NCBI RefSeq assembly: GCF_900104795.1
Contig: NZ_FNTG01000001.1
Span: 3,286,001-3,350,000 of the forward strand
DNA from: Burkholderia sp. WP9
GTDB taxonomy: Bacteria; Pseudomonadota; Gammaproteobacteria; Burkholderiales; Burkholderiaceae
Reading direction: 5' to 3'
Length of the DNA: 64,000 nucleotides
The notes under the pieces are model-generated. The model searched no databases and was not told the DNA's origin. It saw only the letters and a program-made list of their open reading frames with translations. Of the stretch, positions 1-7,694 are shown piece by piece. The translations under genes and the position numbers were made by a program. Every line of letters begins with the position of its first letter. Position 1 is the stretch's first letter.

Positions 1-244
1 CCTGTTCGGCCTCCTCGAGTTCGGTGAGCACCTGGCTCAGACGCTCGTAATATTCGCGGCCCGCCTCGGTCGGCGCGACCCGCCGCGTGGTGCGGTTGAG
101 CAGCCGCGCGCCGAGTTGCTGTTCGAGATGCATTACGTGCTTGCTCGCCATGGCCGCCGACATCTCCATCCGTTCGGCCGCGCCGACAAAGCTGCCGACT
201 TCGACCACATGGCGGAACACTTTCATGCTGACGAGGGTATCCAT
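1..244 (-). CDS. LysR-family transcriptional regulator, N-terminal part
   Basis: The first 81 codons of a LysR-type regulator, cut by the window edge. The start codon is the ATG read leftwards from 244. Residues about 17-37 form the winged-helix HTH of the family (AAERMEMSAAMASKHV), followed by the usual LNRTTRRV and T-E-A-G-R-E-YY segment that leads into the linker helix. LysR proteins of this subtype act as cytoplasmic DNA-binding regulators with a co-inducer domain, which is not visible here. The target is unknown. It lies downstream of the porin on the same strand but behind a strong terminator, so it probably has its own promoter. Confidence 0.85.
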   Translation of the reverse strand, partial: MDTLVSMKVFRHVVEVGSFVGAAERMEMSAAMASKHVMHLEQQLGARLLNRTTRRVAPTEAGREYYERLSQVLTELEEAEQ

Positions 245-347
245 CTCAATCGCTCACTTCAGGAATCAATCGGTGTCATTTTGCCTGGTTTATCAAAAGA
301 TGGTCGGCAAAACGGCGTTGCGAACCATGAGAAGCGGAGCCCAAAAG

Positions 348-377
348 CAAAAAAACCCGCCTTCCAAAGAAGGCGGG
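348..377 (-). terminator. Rho-independent terminator of the porin gene
   Basis: Perfect hairpin CCCGCCTTC / GAAGGCGGG at 356-377 with a loop of four bases. Read on the minus strand it is followed by a run of T (348-355). It sits about 80 bp past the porin stop codon, in the correct orientation for that gene. Confidence 0.88.
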
Positions 378-453
378 CTTGGGAGATCAAGCTCGATGCA
401 GCCGCTGCCGCGCGACACCGGCAAGGAGGCGTCGCGCAGCCGGCCCTGAGCGC

Positions 454-1539
454 TTAGAACTTCGCGCGCAGGCCGACGCCGTAGGTGTTGCCGCTCGACT
501 GGCTGGTGATGTGATCGTACATATACGCCGCATAGATATCCGTGCGCTTGGACAGCGGATAGTCGTAGCCGATCGCCGCCGTTTGACGGGTCTGGTCGAA
601 GCCGCCGCCGTCACGCGAGTAAGCGTACGACGCCATCACCGTGCCCGGGCCGAACGGGACCGAAGCGCCGCCCTGCGCCGTGTTCACGTGCCAGCTCGTG
701 ACCTGCTGGTCGTTGTACGTGTACATGTACTGGCCGAAGAACTTCACGAACTTCAGGTCGTACGACAGGCCGAGTTGCGCGACGCTCTGGCTCTTCAGGC
801 CGGGAACGCCCGAGGTGCTGAAGCTGCCGAGGTCGCTCGGCACGTTGTTGAAGTTCACGTACTGGTAGACAGCCGTTGCCGCGAACGGGCCGTGGAAGTA
901 CAGCACCTGGCCGCTCCACTTCTTCGCACCGTTCTCGGTCGTGTTGCCGAGCGCATACATGGCCGACGCCGACAGGCCGTTGAAGTTCGGCGACGAATAC
1001 TGCACCGCGTTGCTCCAGCCGGAGTCACCCGTCACGCCCTGGTCTGTTGAGTACGTCGGGAACGTGCCCAGGCCGAGGTACGTGTGATAGACCATCGGCG
1101 AGAACACGTACGAGTCGATGAACGGGTTGAACAGAATCGTCGACACGAACAGCGGCGTCGTCAGACGGCCCGCGGTCACCGTGCCGTAGGGCGATTCGAT
1201 ACCGACGTACGCGTTACGCGAGAACATCGTGTCGCCCGTGAAGCGGCCATACTGGCCGTTCTGCGCAAGGAAGAAGCCTTCCAGCGCGAAGATCGCCTTG
1301 TAGCCGTTGCCCAGATCCTCCGCCCCCTTCAGGCCCCAGTACGAGGTCGACATGCCGCCACCCGAGACTTGCACGGAAGTCTTGCCGCCCGGAAATTTCT
1401 GCGCGCCGACCCATTCGTCGACCTGACCGTAGAGCTGGACGCTCGATTGCGCAAAAGCAGACGATGCACTGGCCAGCAGAGCGGCACACGCGGTTGCCTT
1501 GAGGGTGGTCTTCAGCGCACTGCTGATGCTTGATTTCAT
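454..1539 (-). CDS. Gram-negative general porin (Burkholderia OmpC-like type)
   Basis: A 361-aa outer-membrane porin. The ATG at 1539 is chosen because it has a good GGAG ribosome site (GACAGGAGAACC) and opens a clear signal peptide that ends in A-S-S-A-F-A at residue 30; an upstream in-frame start would add 44 residues without a leader. The mature protein starts SSVQLYGQVDEWVG, typical of the trimeric 16-strand porins of Burkholderiales, and carries the GLKGAEDLGNG loop motif. It ends in phenylalanine (GVGLRAKF), the BAM recognition signal for outer-membrane beta-barrels. Role: passive diffusion of small solutes. Substrate preference cannot be read from sequence. Confidence 0.93.
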   Translation of the reverse strand: MKSSISSALKTTLKATACAALLASASSAFAQSSVQLYGQVDEWVGAQKFPGGKTSVQVSGGGMSTSYWGLKGAEDLGNGYKAIFALEGFFLAQNGQYGRFTGDTMFSRNAYVGIESPYGTVTAGRLTTPLFVSTILFNPFIDSYVFSPMVYHTYLGLGTFPTYSTDQGVTGDSGWSNAVQYSSPNFNGLSASAMYALGNTTENGAKKWSGQVLYFHGPFAATAVYQYVNFNNVPSDLGSFSTSGVPGLKSQSVAQLGLSYDLKFVKFFGQYMYTYNDQQVTSWHVNTAQGGASVPFGPGTVMASYAYSRDGGGFDQTRQTAAIGYDYPLSKRTDIYAAYMYDHITSQSSGNTYGVGLRAKF

Positions 1540-1710
1540 GGGTTCTCCTGTCTTTGTCAAAAGGGGTGTGGCTGTGCGAAAGGGGAGGCTCGCGCGAACC
1601 ATTGTTGTTGTCCGTTCGATCATCGAGCCAATCTGGGCGGGACCATCTTTGCGGACCATTTTTATGAACAAAAATATCGTTGGTTATTGCGGGTATATCG
1701 GACTGATTAG

Positions 1711-1735
1711 TTTTATCGTTTATCGGCCTGATAAA
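1711..1735. promoter_or_regulatory. Possible operator upstream of the porin
   Basis: Two tandem TTTATCG copies (1712-1718, 1719-1725). The second pairs with GATAAA at 1730-1735 to make an inverted repeat TTTATC-N5-GATAAA. It lies about 180 bp upstream of the porin start, in an AT-richer stretch. No regulator can be assigned. Confidence 0.3.
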
Positions 1736-2000
1736 GCCTTGGTCGATAGCGCGTTCGCGGTGCTGCCGCAGACTCCGTAGCGGCGCGCAAAACGTTACCG
1801 ACTCTAGGCCCGACCGCGTGATAACGCCTCAGATGACATGCGGATGACGCGCCGCCGCATAAACGACCAAATTTGACGACGAGAGGGGGTGTGCTGCCGA
1901 GTGTTTTCAAAAAAGTGTGGCGTCGAAACGTCACATGGCGCGCAGCCTTGGGGCGCGGGGCAGCGGCAGGTCGCTGCGCAGCGGTTGGAAAGGCGGGAAG

Positions 2001-2112
2001 TGGTTGAGCCGGAAGGTGGTTCGGCCGAAAGATGGTTCGGCCGAGAGACGGTTCAGCCGAGAAGTTTCAGCCGAGAGGTTTCAGCCGAAAGAGGTTCAGC
2101 GGAGAAGTACTT
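2001..2112. repeat. Degenerate tandem repeat, about 14-16 bp unit, 7 copies
   Basis: Successive units based on GGTTCAGCCGAGA(A/G), for example GGTTCGGCCGAAAGAT, GGTTCGGCCGAGAGAC, GGTTCAGCCGAGAA, GTTTCAGCCGAGAG and GTTTCAGCCGAAAGA. Unit length varies from 14 to 16 bp, so no single reading frame is conserved and it is unlikely to be coding. It lies just past the 3' end of the small secreted-protein gene ending at 2149. There is no spacer-repeat regularity of a CRISPR. Confidence 0.75.
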
Positions 2113-2148
2113 CAGCCCGCGCCGCGAACAAAGACGACCGCGCATGGC

Positions 2149-2730
2149 CTAGTTACGGTACGGCGAGCCTTCTGGCTGACGTGGGTCGTCCGCCTGGCGC
2201 GGCATGGCGCGCGAAGAACCGCGCTCCTCGTTATAGCGGGCAACGTCGGCCCGAATCGAGCCGGCGCGAACCGGCGCATTGACCGGCGGCCGAGGCACGC
2301 CGCGCGACTCGGCGCTCACCGGCGTGATGGCACCGGCGTATTGCATGCCGCCGCGGCCGTCGCCGGCGTAACCGGCCGGTCCGGCCACCCGGCGCATGTC
2401 CGGCCTGTAGACGCCAAACCCGTCGCCGTAATTTCCGCCCGCGAAACTTGCTCCACCATGCGGTAGATGCGCATTGCGGTCCGTATTCGTATTGCGGGCC
2501 GGCGCTGGAGCGGCGCCATTAAAACGGGCGCCGTTATGCAGGTCGCCGCGTACGCCATGATTGGCAGAGGCATGCGAATAGCCGCCACCGCCGAAATGCG
2601 GCATGCCTGGCGCTTTCGCATAGGCGAACGAGCACAGCGCAGCGATAACCGCGCCCCACGCCCATTGCCTCGTTCTCGACAACCCGTCCACCCAGTGACT
2701 CTCATGCCCGAAGACTTGCCTGAAGCCCAC
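2149..2730 (-). CDS. Hypothetical exported glycine/alanine-rich protein
   Basis: About 193 aa from a GTG at 2730. Internal GTG (2691) or TTG (2682) starts would place the N-terminus directly at the signal peptide, so the true start is uncertain. Residues about 17-38 form an export signal (RTRQWAWGAVIAALCSFAYA). The rest is low-complexity, rich in Gly, Ala, Asn, Arg and Pro, with no recognisable domain and no cysteine pattern. The coding bias fits the neighbourhood. Probably a periplasmic or secreted small protein of unknown role; it could be a Burkholderia lineage-specific gene. Confidence 0.5.
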   Translation of the reverse strand: MGFRQVFGHESHWVDGLSRTRQWAWGAVIAALCSFAYAKAPGMPHFGGGGYSHASANHGVRGDLHNGARFNGAAPAPARNTNTDRNAHLPHGGASFAGGNYGDGFGVYRPDMRRVAGPAGYAGDGRGGMQYAGAITPVSAESRGVPRPPVNAPVRAGSIRADVARYNEERGSSRAMPRQADDPRQPEGSPYRN

Positions 2731-3256
2731 CGTTCGAGCTGCGACGGACTTGTTTTGGGACTGGTACGGGCGCTGCGACAGACATCGCGGCGCGGGACAT
2801 CCCGACGGCCTTTGAACCGTAATTTATGGGTGCCGGCAAAGGGTGTCGAGCCAAAAAGTGTTAGGCCTCGGCCGCGGATGTAACACCTTGTTACTGCGAC
2901 GTTTTTTTGCGACAGAGCGCTTGCGCGCAAGCCCTGAAACCGCTTGCTTTCAAGACCTTAGCGAGATAGCGGAGGAGCTTTTGCGTATGACGAATCACAG
3001 TCCCGTTTTCGACCTGATTGTCAAAAGTGGATGGACCAAATAGAAGTCCTCGCCAATACTGAAACACAGCTTGCAGGACCATCCGAATTTTCTGGAACAT
3101 GCACTGCAATGCGCAACACTCATTAATCGATTCGGCAAATGAATTTGCTTTTTCAATCGAAAATCAACAACAATAGCCGTTTCCCATAAGCTGGAACGGC
3201 GCCTTCATGCGCGCGGCCAGCCGCGCTTTTCCGCGTCACCGAATCGAGATTCCGAC
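2731..3256. other. Intergenic stretch, no gene recognised
   Basis: About 525 bp between a leftward and a rightward gene. It is AT-richer towards 3110-3190 and likely holds the promoter of the transporter at 3257. Short open frames here have neither ribosome sites nor codon bias, and I see no RNA gene. Confidence 0.5.
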
Positions 3257-4285
3257 ATGGCTCGCCCGAAACTGCTTCCCGACAACTTCACCTTATGCCT
3301 CGTCGGCACGGTGATCCTTGCCAGCTTCTTGCCGGTTCACGGGCAGGCCGCCGTCGGGTTCAACTGGGTGACGAACGTGGCGGTCGGCCTGCTGTTCTTC
3401 CTGCACGGCGCCAAGCTTTCACGCGAAGCGATCATTGCGGGCGCGACGCATTGGCGCCTGCACGCCGTAGTGCTGCTCAGCACGTTCGCGCTCTTTCCGC
3501 TGCTCGGCCTCGCGCTTAAGCCGCTCCTTTCGCCACTTGTCACGCCGTCGCTCTATGCGGGGATCCTCTTCCTCTGCACGCTGCCGTCTACGGTTCAGTC
3601 GTCGATCGCGTTCACGTCTATCGCCAAAGGCAACGTGCCGGCTGCCGTATGCAGCGCGTCGGCCTCGAGCCTGCTTGGCATCTTCATCACGCCCGCGCTC
3701 GTCAGCCTCGTCATCGCCAATCAGGCGGCCGGGAGCGGCGCTTCGCCGTGGCACACGGTCGGCAACATCGTGCTGCAACTTCTGGTGCCGTTCGTGGCCG
3801 GGCAGTTGCTGCGGCCGCTGATCGGCAAGTGGATCGAGCGCAATCGCGGCGTGCTGAAGTTCGTGGACCAGGGCTCGATCCTGCTGGTGGTGTACGGCGC
3901 GTTCAGCGAGGCCGTTACCGAAGGCCTGTGGCACCAGATTCCGCTCTCCGCACTCGCCGGCCTGCTGCTGGTTTGTGTCGTACTGCTTGCTCTCGCGCTT
4001 GGCGTGACGATTTTCGTCAGCAAGCGGCTCGGCTTTAGCCGTGCGGATCAGATCACGATCATCTTCTGCGGTTCGAAGAAAAGCCTGGCCGCCGGCGTGC
4101 CGATGGCCAAGGTGATTTTCGCCTCGCATGCGGTGGGCGCCGTGGTCTTGCCGCTGATGCTGTTCCACCAGATCCAGCTGATGGTGTGCGCCGCGCTCGC
4201 GCAGCGCTGGGGCGCGCGCGACACCAGCGGCGAGACCCACGCCGCCTCGCGCGAGCGGACCGCCGCCGCCGTCGCGCGCCGGTGA
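3257..4285 (+). CDS. Bile acid:sodium symporter (BASS/SBF) family transporter, YfeH-like
   Basis: A 342-aa inner-membrane protein with about nine to ten hydrophobic segments. The N-terminal half contains GLLFFLHGAKLS and LPSTVQSSIAFT, and the C-terminal half FCGSKKSLAAGVPMA; these are signature regions of the SBF-like (YfeH, PF13593) branch of sodium-coupled organic anion transporters. The repeated discontinuous-helix prolines and polar residues that bind Na+ in this fold are in those segments. It stands alone, with a terminator 60 bp downstream. The substrate is unknown; YfeH-type proteins lack a firm assignment. Confidence 0.85.
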   Translation: MARPKLLPDNFTLCLVGTVILASFLPVHGQAAVGFNWVTNVAVGLLFFLHGAKLSREAIIAGATHWRLHAVVLLSTFALFPLLGLALKPLLSPLVTPSLYAGILFLCTLPSTVQSSIAFTSIAKGNVPAAVCSASASSLLGIFITPALVSLVIANQAAGSGASPWHTVGNIVLQLLVPFVAGQLLRPLIGKWIERNRGVLKFVDQGSILLVVYGAFSEAVTEGLWHQIPLSALAGLLLVCVVLLALALGVTIFVSKRLGFSRADQITIIFCGSKKSLAAGVPMAKVIFASHAVGAVVLPLMLFHQIQLMVCAALAQRWGARDTSGETHAASRERTAAAVARR

Positions 4286-4344
4286 ATACGCGCGCAATGC
4301 AAACAGGACATTCATAAGCGCCCTCCCTGAGCGTCATTTGAAGA

Positions 4345-4367
4345 AAGCCGCCTCGCGCGGCTTTTTT
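4345..4367 (+). terminator. Rho-independent terminator of the BASS transporter
   Basis: AAGCCGC / GCGGCTT stem at 4345-4363 with a CTCGC loop, running into six T. Placed 60 bp after the stop codon at 4285. Confidence 0.85.
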
Positions 4368-4514
4368 GTTATTTCACGCGCAAACGCGGCGGCTGTCGCC
4401 TCGACCGGATGGCATAGGCGAATTCCTGGCAATGCGGAGCGCGCCGACGCAGGCGGCAGCACGCACGGAAAGGCAAACCCGCACGCCCGTGCAGACCCGA
4501 ACCCAAACCCAAAC

Positions 4515-4573
4515 GCACCCGCACCCGCACCCGCACCCGCACCCGCACCCGCACCCGCACCCGCACCCGCACC
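4515..4573. repeat. Hexanucleotide microsatellite (GCACCC)x9.8
   Basis: Nine perfect GCACCC units at 4515-4568 plus a partial tenth, preceded by degenerate AACCC-type units from about 4495. It lies 89 bp upstream of the EAL-CBS-GGDEF start codon, outside any credible gene. Pure hexamer tracts change copy number by slipped-strand pairing. Confidence 0.95.
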
Positions 4574-4661
4574 ACCCCGGTGCAACGCGTCACTAAAAGT
4601 TCACTTAATTACGCTCAGGTCCAGCCGATAAGCCAAAGGTCGATCGCTACGCCTACCTGCC

Positions 4662-6512
4662 ATGCAACCTCGCTCGCCCTCCCGATCCGCCGCGCCGCGC
4701 ATCGAGGAGTTGATCGCCCGGCGTGAGCTGTCCGCCGTTTTCCAGCCGATCATCGATTTCGAAGACGGCGCGATCCTCGGCTATGAAGGGCTGATCCGCG
4801 GCCCGGCCGGCACGCCGCTCGAAGCGCCGTTCGCCCTGTTTGCGCAAGCGCTCGCCGAGGGTTGCACGATCGAGCTCGAACGCGCCGCCGCGCGCACCTG
4901 CATCGAAGCGTTCGCACGGCTCGATTTCGACGGCAAGCTGTTTCTGAATTTCAGCGCGGGCGCAATGCGTCAGCTGGCCGAGGCGCGCGACGACACGCTC
5001 GCGCTGCTGCGTCATCGCGGCGTGGATCCGCAACGGATCGTGGTCGAGTTGACCGAGCAAAGCACGATTCTGGACGTGGGCAGTTTCCTGCCAGTGATCA
5101 CGAGCCTGCGCACAACCGGCGCGCAATTCGCGCTCGACGATTACGGCACCGCGAACGCCAGCATGAACCTCTGGGTGCGGCTGCAACCGGACGTCGTGAA
5201 GATCGATCGCTTCTTCATTCACGACATTGCCTGCGACCCGCTCAAGTTCGAAGCCGTACGCGCGATGCAGCACTTCGCCAACGCAAGCGGCGCACGGCTC
5301 GTGGCCGAAGGCATCGAAAACGAAGCGGATCTGATCGTGGTGCGCGACATGGGGATTGGCTGCGGGCAGGGCTTTTTCTTCGGCCGTCCGCACGCGCAAC
5401 CGGCCCGCAAGGTGACCGACGACGCTCGTGACGCGCTGCGCGCCGGCCACATCGCCGTATTTCCCGAGACCACGCGCACGCTGAGCAGCGCTTCGCCTTC
5501 GGGTGGCATGGCGTCGGCGAAAATGCTGGTGCACGCGCCCGCGCTGCCGCGCCAGGCGACCAACAACGACGTGCTCGAACTGTTCAACCGCCTGCCCGAC
5601 CTGCACGCGGTCGCGGTGGTCGAGCACGACGAACCGGTCGCGCTGATCAACCGCCGCAGCTTCATGGATCGCTACGCGCTGCCGTATCACCGCGAGCTGT
5701 TCGGCAAGCGCCCTTGCCTGCTGTTCGCCAATGCATCGCCGGTGATCATCGAGAAATCGATGACGGTCGAGCAGATGGCCCAGCTTCTCGCGAGCGACGA
5801 TCAGCGCTATCTCGCCGACGGCTTCGTCATCACCGACAACGGCAAGTACGCCGGCCTCGGCACCGGCGAAAATCTCGTGCGCGCGGTGACCGAGGTGCGG
5901 ATCGAAGCCGCCCGCTATGCGAACCCGCTGACCTTCCTGCCGGGCAACATCCCGATCAGTTCGCACATTGCCCGCCTGCTCGGCAACGACGCCGGTTTCT
6001 ACGCCTGCTACGTCGATCTGAACCACTTCAAGCCGTTCAACGATCAGTACGGCTACTGGCAAGGCGACGAAGTGCTGAAATTCGCCGCCGTCGTGCTTGC
6101 CGACGTATGCGACCCGACCCGCGATTTCCTCGGGCACGTGGGCGGCGACGACTTCCTGATCCTGTTCCAGAGCGAAGACTGGCGCGAACGCGTGCTGCGC
6201 GCGATCCACGTGTTCAACGAAGGAGCGCAGCGCTTTTATGCGCCGGCTGACCGGCTAGCGGGCGGCATACATGGCGAGGACCGGCGCGGCAATCCCACCT
6301 TCTTCGGTTTCGTGACGATGGCGATTGGCTGCGTGCGCGTCGAGCCAGGCGACGGACCGTCGCTCTATAGCAGCGAGGAAATTGCCTCCGTGGCGGCACT
6401 CGCCAAGCGGCGCGCGAAGCACGAAGCCAGCGGTTTCGTGCTGATCGACGCCGACGAAAGCGTGTCGCTGTTGCGCGGACAGGGCGAAGTCACGCCTGTG
6501 CTGCCCGAGTGA
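4662..6512 (+). CDS. EAL-CBS-GGDEF cyclic-di-GMP signalling protein
   Basis: 616 aa, cytoplasmic, no membrane segment. The EAL domain (about 15-245) has EGLIR at 42-46 in place of EALLR, NFS at 96-98, a DDYGT loop at 159-163, KIDRFF and VAEGIEN, so the metal and catalytic residues look intact and phosphodiesterase activity is likely. A central pair of CBS motifs (about 300-410) should bind an adenine nucleotide. The C-terminal GGDEF domain (about 420-600) has GGDDF at 494-498 and no RxxD I-site, so cyclase activity is doubtful and it may be a regulatory GTP-binding module. Known relatives with this order are c-di-GMP phosphodiesterases. The promoter region contains the hexamer repeat at 4515-4573. 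Confidence 0.9.
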   Translation: MQPRSPSRSAAPRIEELIARRELSAVFQPIIDFEDGAILGYEGLIRGPAGTPLEAPFALFAQALAEGCTIELERAAARTCIEAFARLDFDGKLFLNFSAGAMRQLAEARDDTLALLRHRGVDPQRIVVELTEQSTILDVGSFLPVITSLRTTGAQFALDDYGTANASMNLWVRLQPDVVKIDRFFIHDIACDPLKFEAVRAMQHFANASGARLVAEGIENEADLIVVRDMGIGCGQGFFFGRPHAQPARKVTDDARDALRAGHIAVFPETTRTLSSASPSGGMASAKMLVHAPALPRQATNNDVLELFNRLPDLHAVAVVEHDEPVALINRRSFMDRYALPYHRELFGKRPCLLFANASPVIIEKSMTVEQMAQLLASDDQRYLADGFVITDNGKYAGLGTGENLVRAVTEVRIEAARYANPLTFLPGNIPISSHIARLLGNDAGFYACYVDLNHFKPFNDQYGYWQGDEVLKFAAVVLADVCDPTRDFLGHVGGDDFLILFQSEDWRERVLRAIHVFNEGAQRFYAPADRLAGGIHGEDRRGNPTFFGFVTMAIGCVRVEPGDGPSLYSSEEIASVAALAKRRAKHEASGFVLIDADESVSLLRGQGEVTPVLPE

Positions 6513-6542
6513 ACAGGTAGCCCAAACAACATCACCCGAGCA

Positions 6543-6567
6543 TTGTTTAGCTTGTTTTACTAAACAA
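6543..6567. promoter_or_regulatory. Likely LacI-family operator O1
   Basis: The palindrome TTGTTT-TACT-AAACAA lies at 6552-6567, and a further half TTGTTTAG at 6543-6550 pairs with CTAAACAA at 6560-6567. It lies 140 bp upstream of the LacI-type regulator. The 13-bp core TTTTACTAAACAA recurs almost exactly 90 bp downstream. Confidence 0.6.
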
Positions 6568-6644
6568 CATATTTCAGGCCAACACCATTATCTACGGGTA
6601 TTTCCGGGTGTGGATCGCAGGTTTTCCGGGCTGATCTAGGGCAA

Positions 6645-6657
6645 TTTTACTATACAA
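6645..6657. promoter_or_regulatory. Likely LacI-family operator O2, overlapping the promoter
   Basis: TTTTACTATACAA, one base different from the core of the upstream site at 6555-6567 and displaced by exactly 90 bp. It contains a TATACAA sequence that could serve as the -10 region of the regulator-led operon, which would give direct autorepression. Confidence 0.55.
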
Positions 6658-6707
6658 TCGCCCGAACCCAAACACCGTGTGGCCGCCACCAGCGGCCGCC
6701 TGATTCG

Positions 6708-7694
6708 ATGGCCACAACCATCCGCGACGTCGCCCGCGCGGCCAGCGTGTCGATCGGCACCGTCTCACGCGCACTGAAGAACCAGCCGGGCCTGTCCGAG
6801 GCCACCCGCGAGCGCGTCGTCGAAGCGGCGCGCAAGCTCGGCTATGACGCCGCCCAGCTGCGTCCGCGCATTCGCCGCCTCACGTTCCTGCTGCACCGTC
6901 AGCACAACAATTTCGCCGTCAGCCCGTTCTTTTCGCATGTGCTGCACGGCGTGGAAGACGCCTGCCGCGAACGCGGCATCGTGCCCTCCGTGCTGACCGC
7001 CGGCCCCACCGAAGACGTGATCCAGCAGATGCGCCTGCATGCGCCGGATGCGGTGGCGATTGCCGGTTTCGTCGAACCGGAAACGCTGGCCACGCTGGTG
7101 GCGATGCAACGCCCGCTCGTGCTGATCGACCTGTGGGCGCCCGGCATGCGTTCGGTGAATCTCGATAACGCCGCAGGCGCCACGCTCGCCATGCGGCACC
7201 TGTTCGAACAGCAGCGCAAGCGCGTCGCGTTTATCGGCGGTTCGCTCGCGCACTTCAGCATCGCGCAGCGGGCGCTCGGCTACCGGCGCGCGTTTTTCGA
7301 AGCGGGCTTGCTGTTCGACCCGTCGCTGGAAGTGCCTATCGACGCCGGCCTCGATCCCGACAGCGGCGCGGCGCGTGCAATGCATCAGCTGCTCGACGCG
7401 CCGGGCCCACGTCCCGACGCCGTGTTCGCCTACAACGACGCCGCCGCGCTCGCCGCGCTGCGCGCCTGTCTCGCGCGCGGCCTGCGCGTGCCCGAGGACA
7501 TCGCCATCATCGGTTTCGACGACATTCCCGCCGCCGCGCATGCCACGCCGCCGCTGTCCACCATCTCGGTCGACAAGGAAGCGCTCGGCCGGCGCGGCGT
7601 CGAGCTTCTGCTTGAAGACGCACCTGCCGAACTGGAAGTCCGCCTGCCCGTTCATCTCATTGCCCGTGCCAGTACTTTGGTGAAAACGCCATGA
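6708..7694 (+). CDS. LacI-family transcriptional regulator of the sugar operon
   Basis: 328 aa. Residues 3-25 are the LacI HTH (TTIRDVARAASVSIGTVS) and residues about 26-50 the hinge region with R-x-L-x-N-x-P-x-LS. The rest is a periplasmic-binding-protein-like effector domain ending IIGFDDIPAAAHATPPLSTI, the normal family C-terminus. It is the first gene of a three-gene operon: its stop overlaps the start of the epimerase gene by four bases (ATGA). Two matching palindromic sites upstream suggest autoregulation. The inducer is probably the sugar handled by the next two gene products. Confidence 0.9.
   Translation: MATTIRDVARAASVSIGTVSRALKNQPGLSEATRERVVEAARKLGYDAAQLRPRIRRLTFLLHRQHNNFAVSPFFSHVLHGVEDACRERGIVPSVLTAGPTEDVIQQMRLHAPDAVAIAGFVEPETLATLVAMQRPLVLIDLWAPGMRSVNLDNAAGATLAMRHLFEQQRKRVAFIGGSLAHFSIAQRALGYRRAFFEAGLLFDPSLEVPIDAGLDPDSGAARAMHQLLDAPGPRPDAVFAYNDAAALAALRACLARGLRVPEDIAIIGFDDIPAAAHATPPLSTISVDKEALGRRGVELLLEDAPAELEVRLPVHLIARASTLVKTP

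Noticed and set aside
2001..2112. CRISPR-like array
   Set aside because: Units follow one another with no unique spacers and vary from 14 to 16 bp, so it is a degenerate tandem repeat.
4366..4631. Open frames encoding His-Pro or Arg-Val repeats across the GCACCC tract
   Set aside because: They are products of the microsatellite in every frame, with no ribosome site or non-repeat domain.
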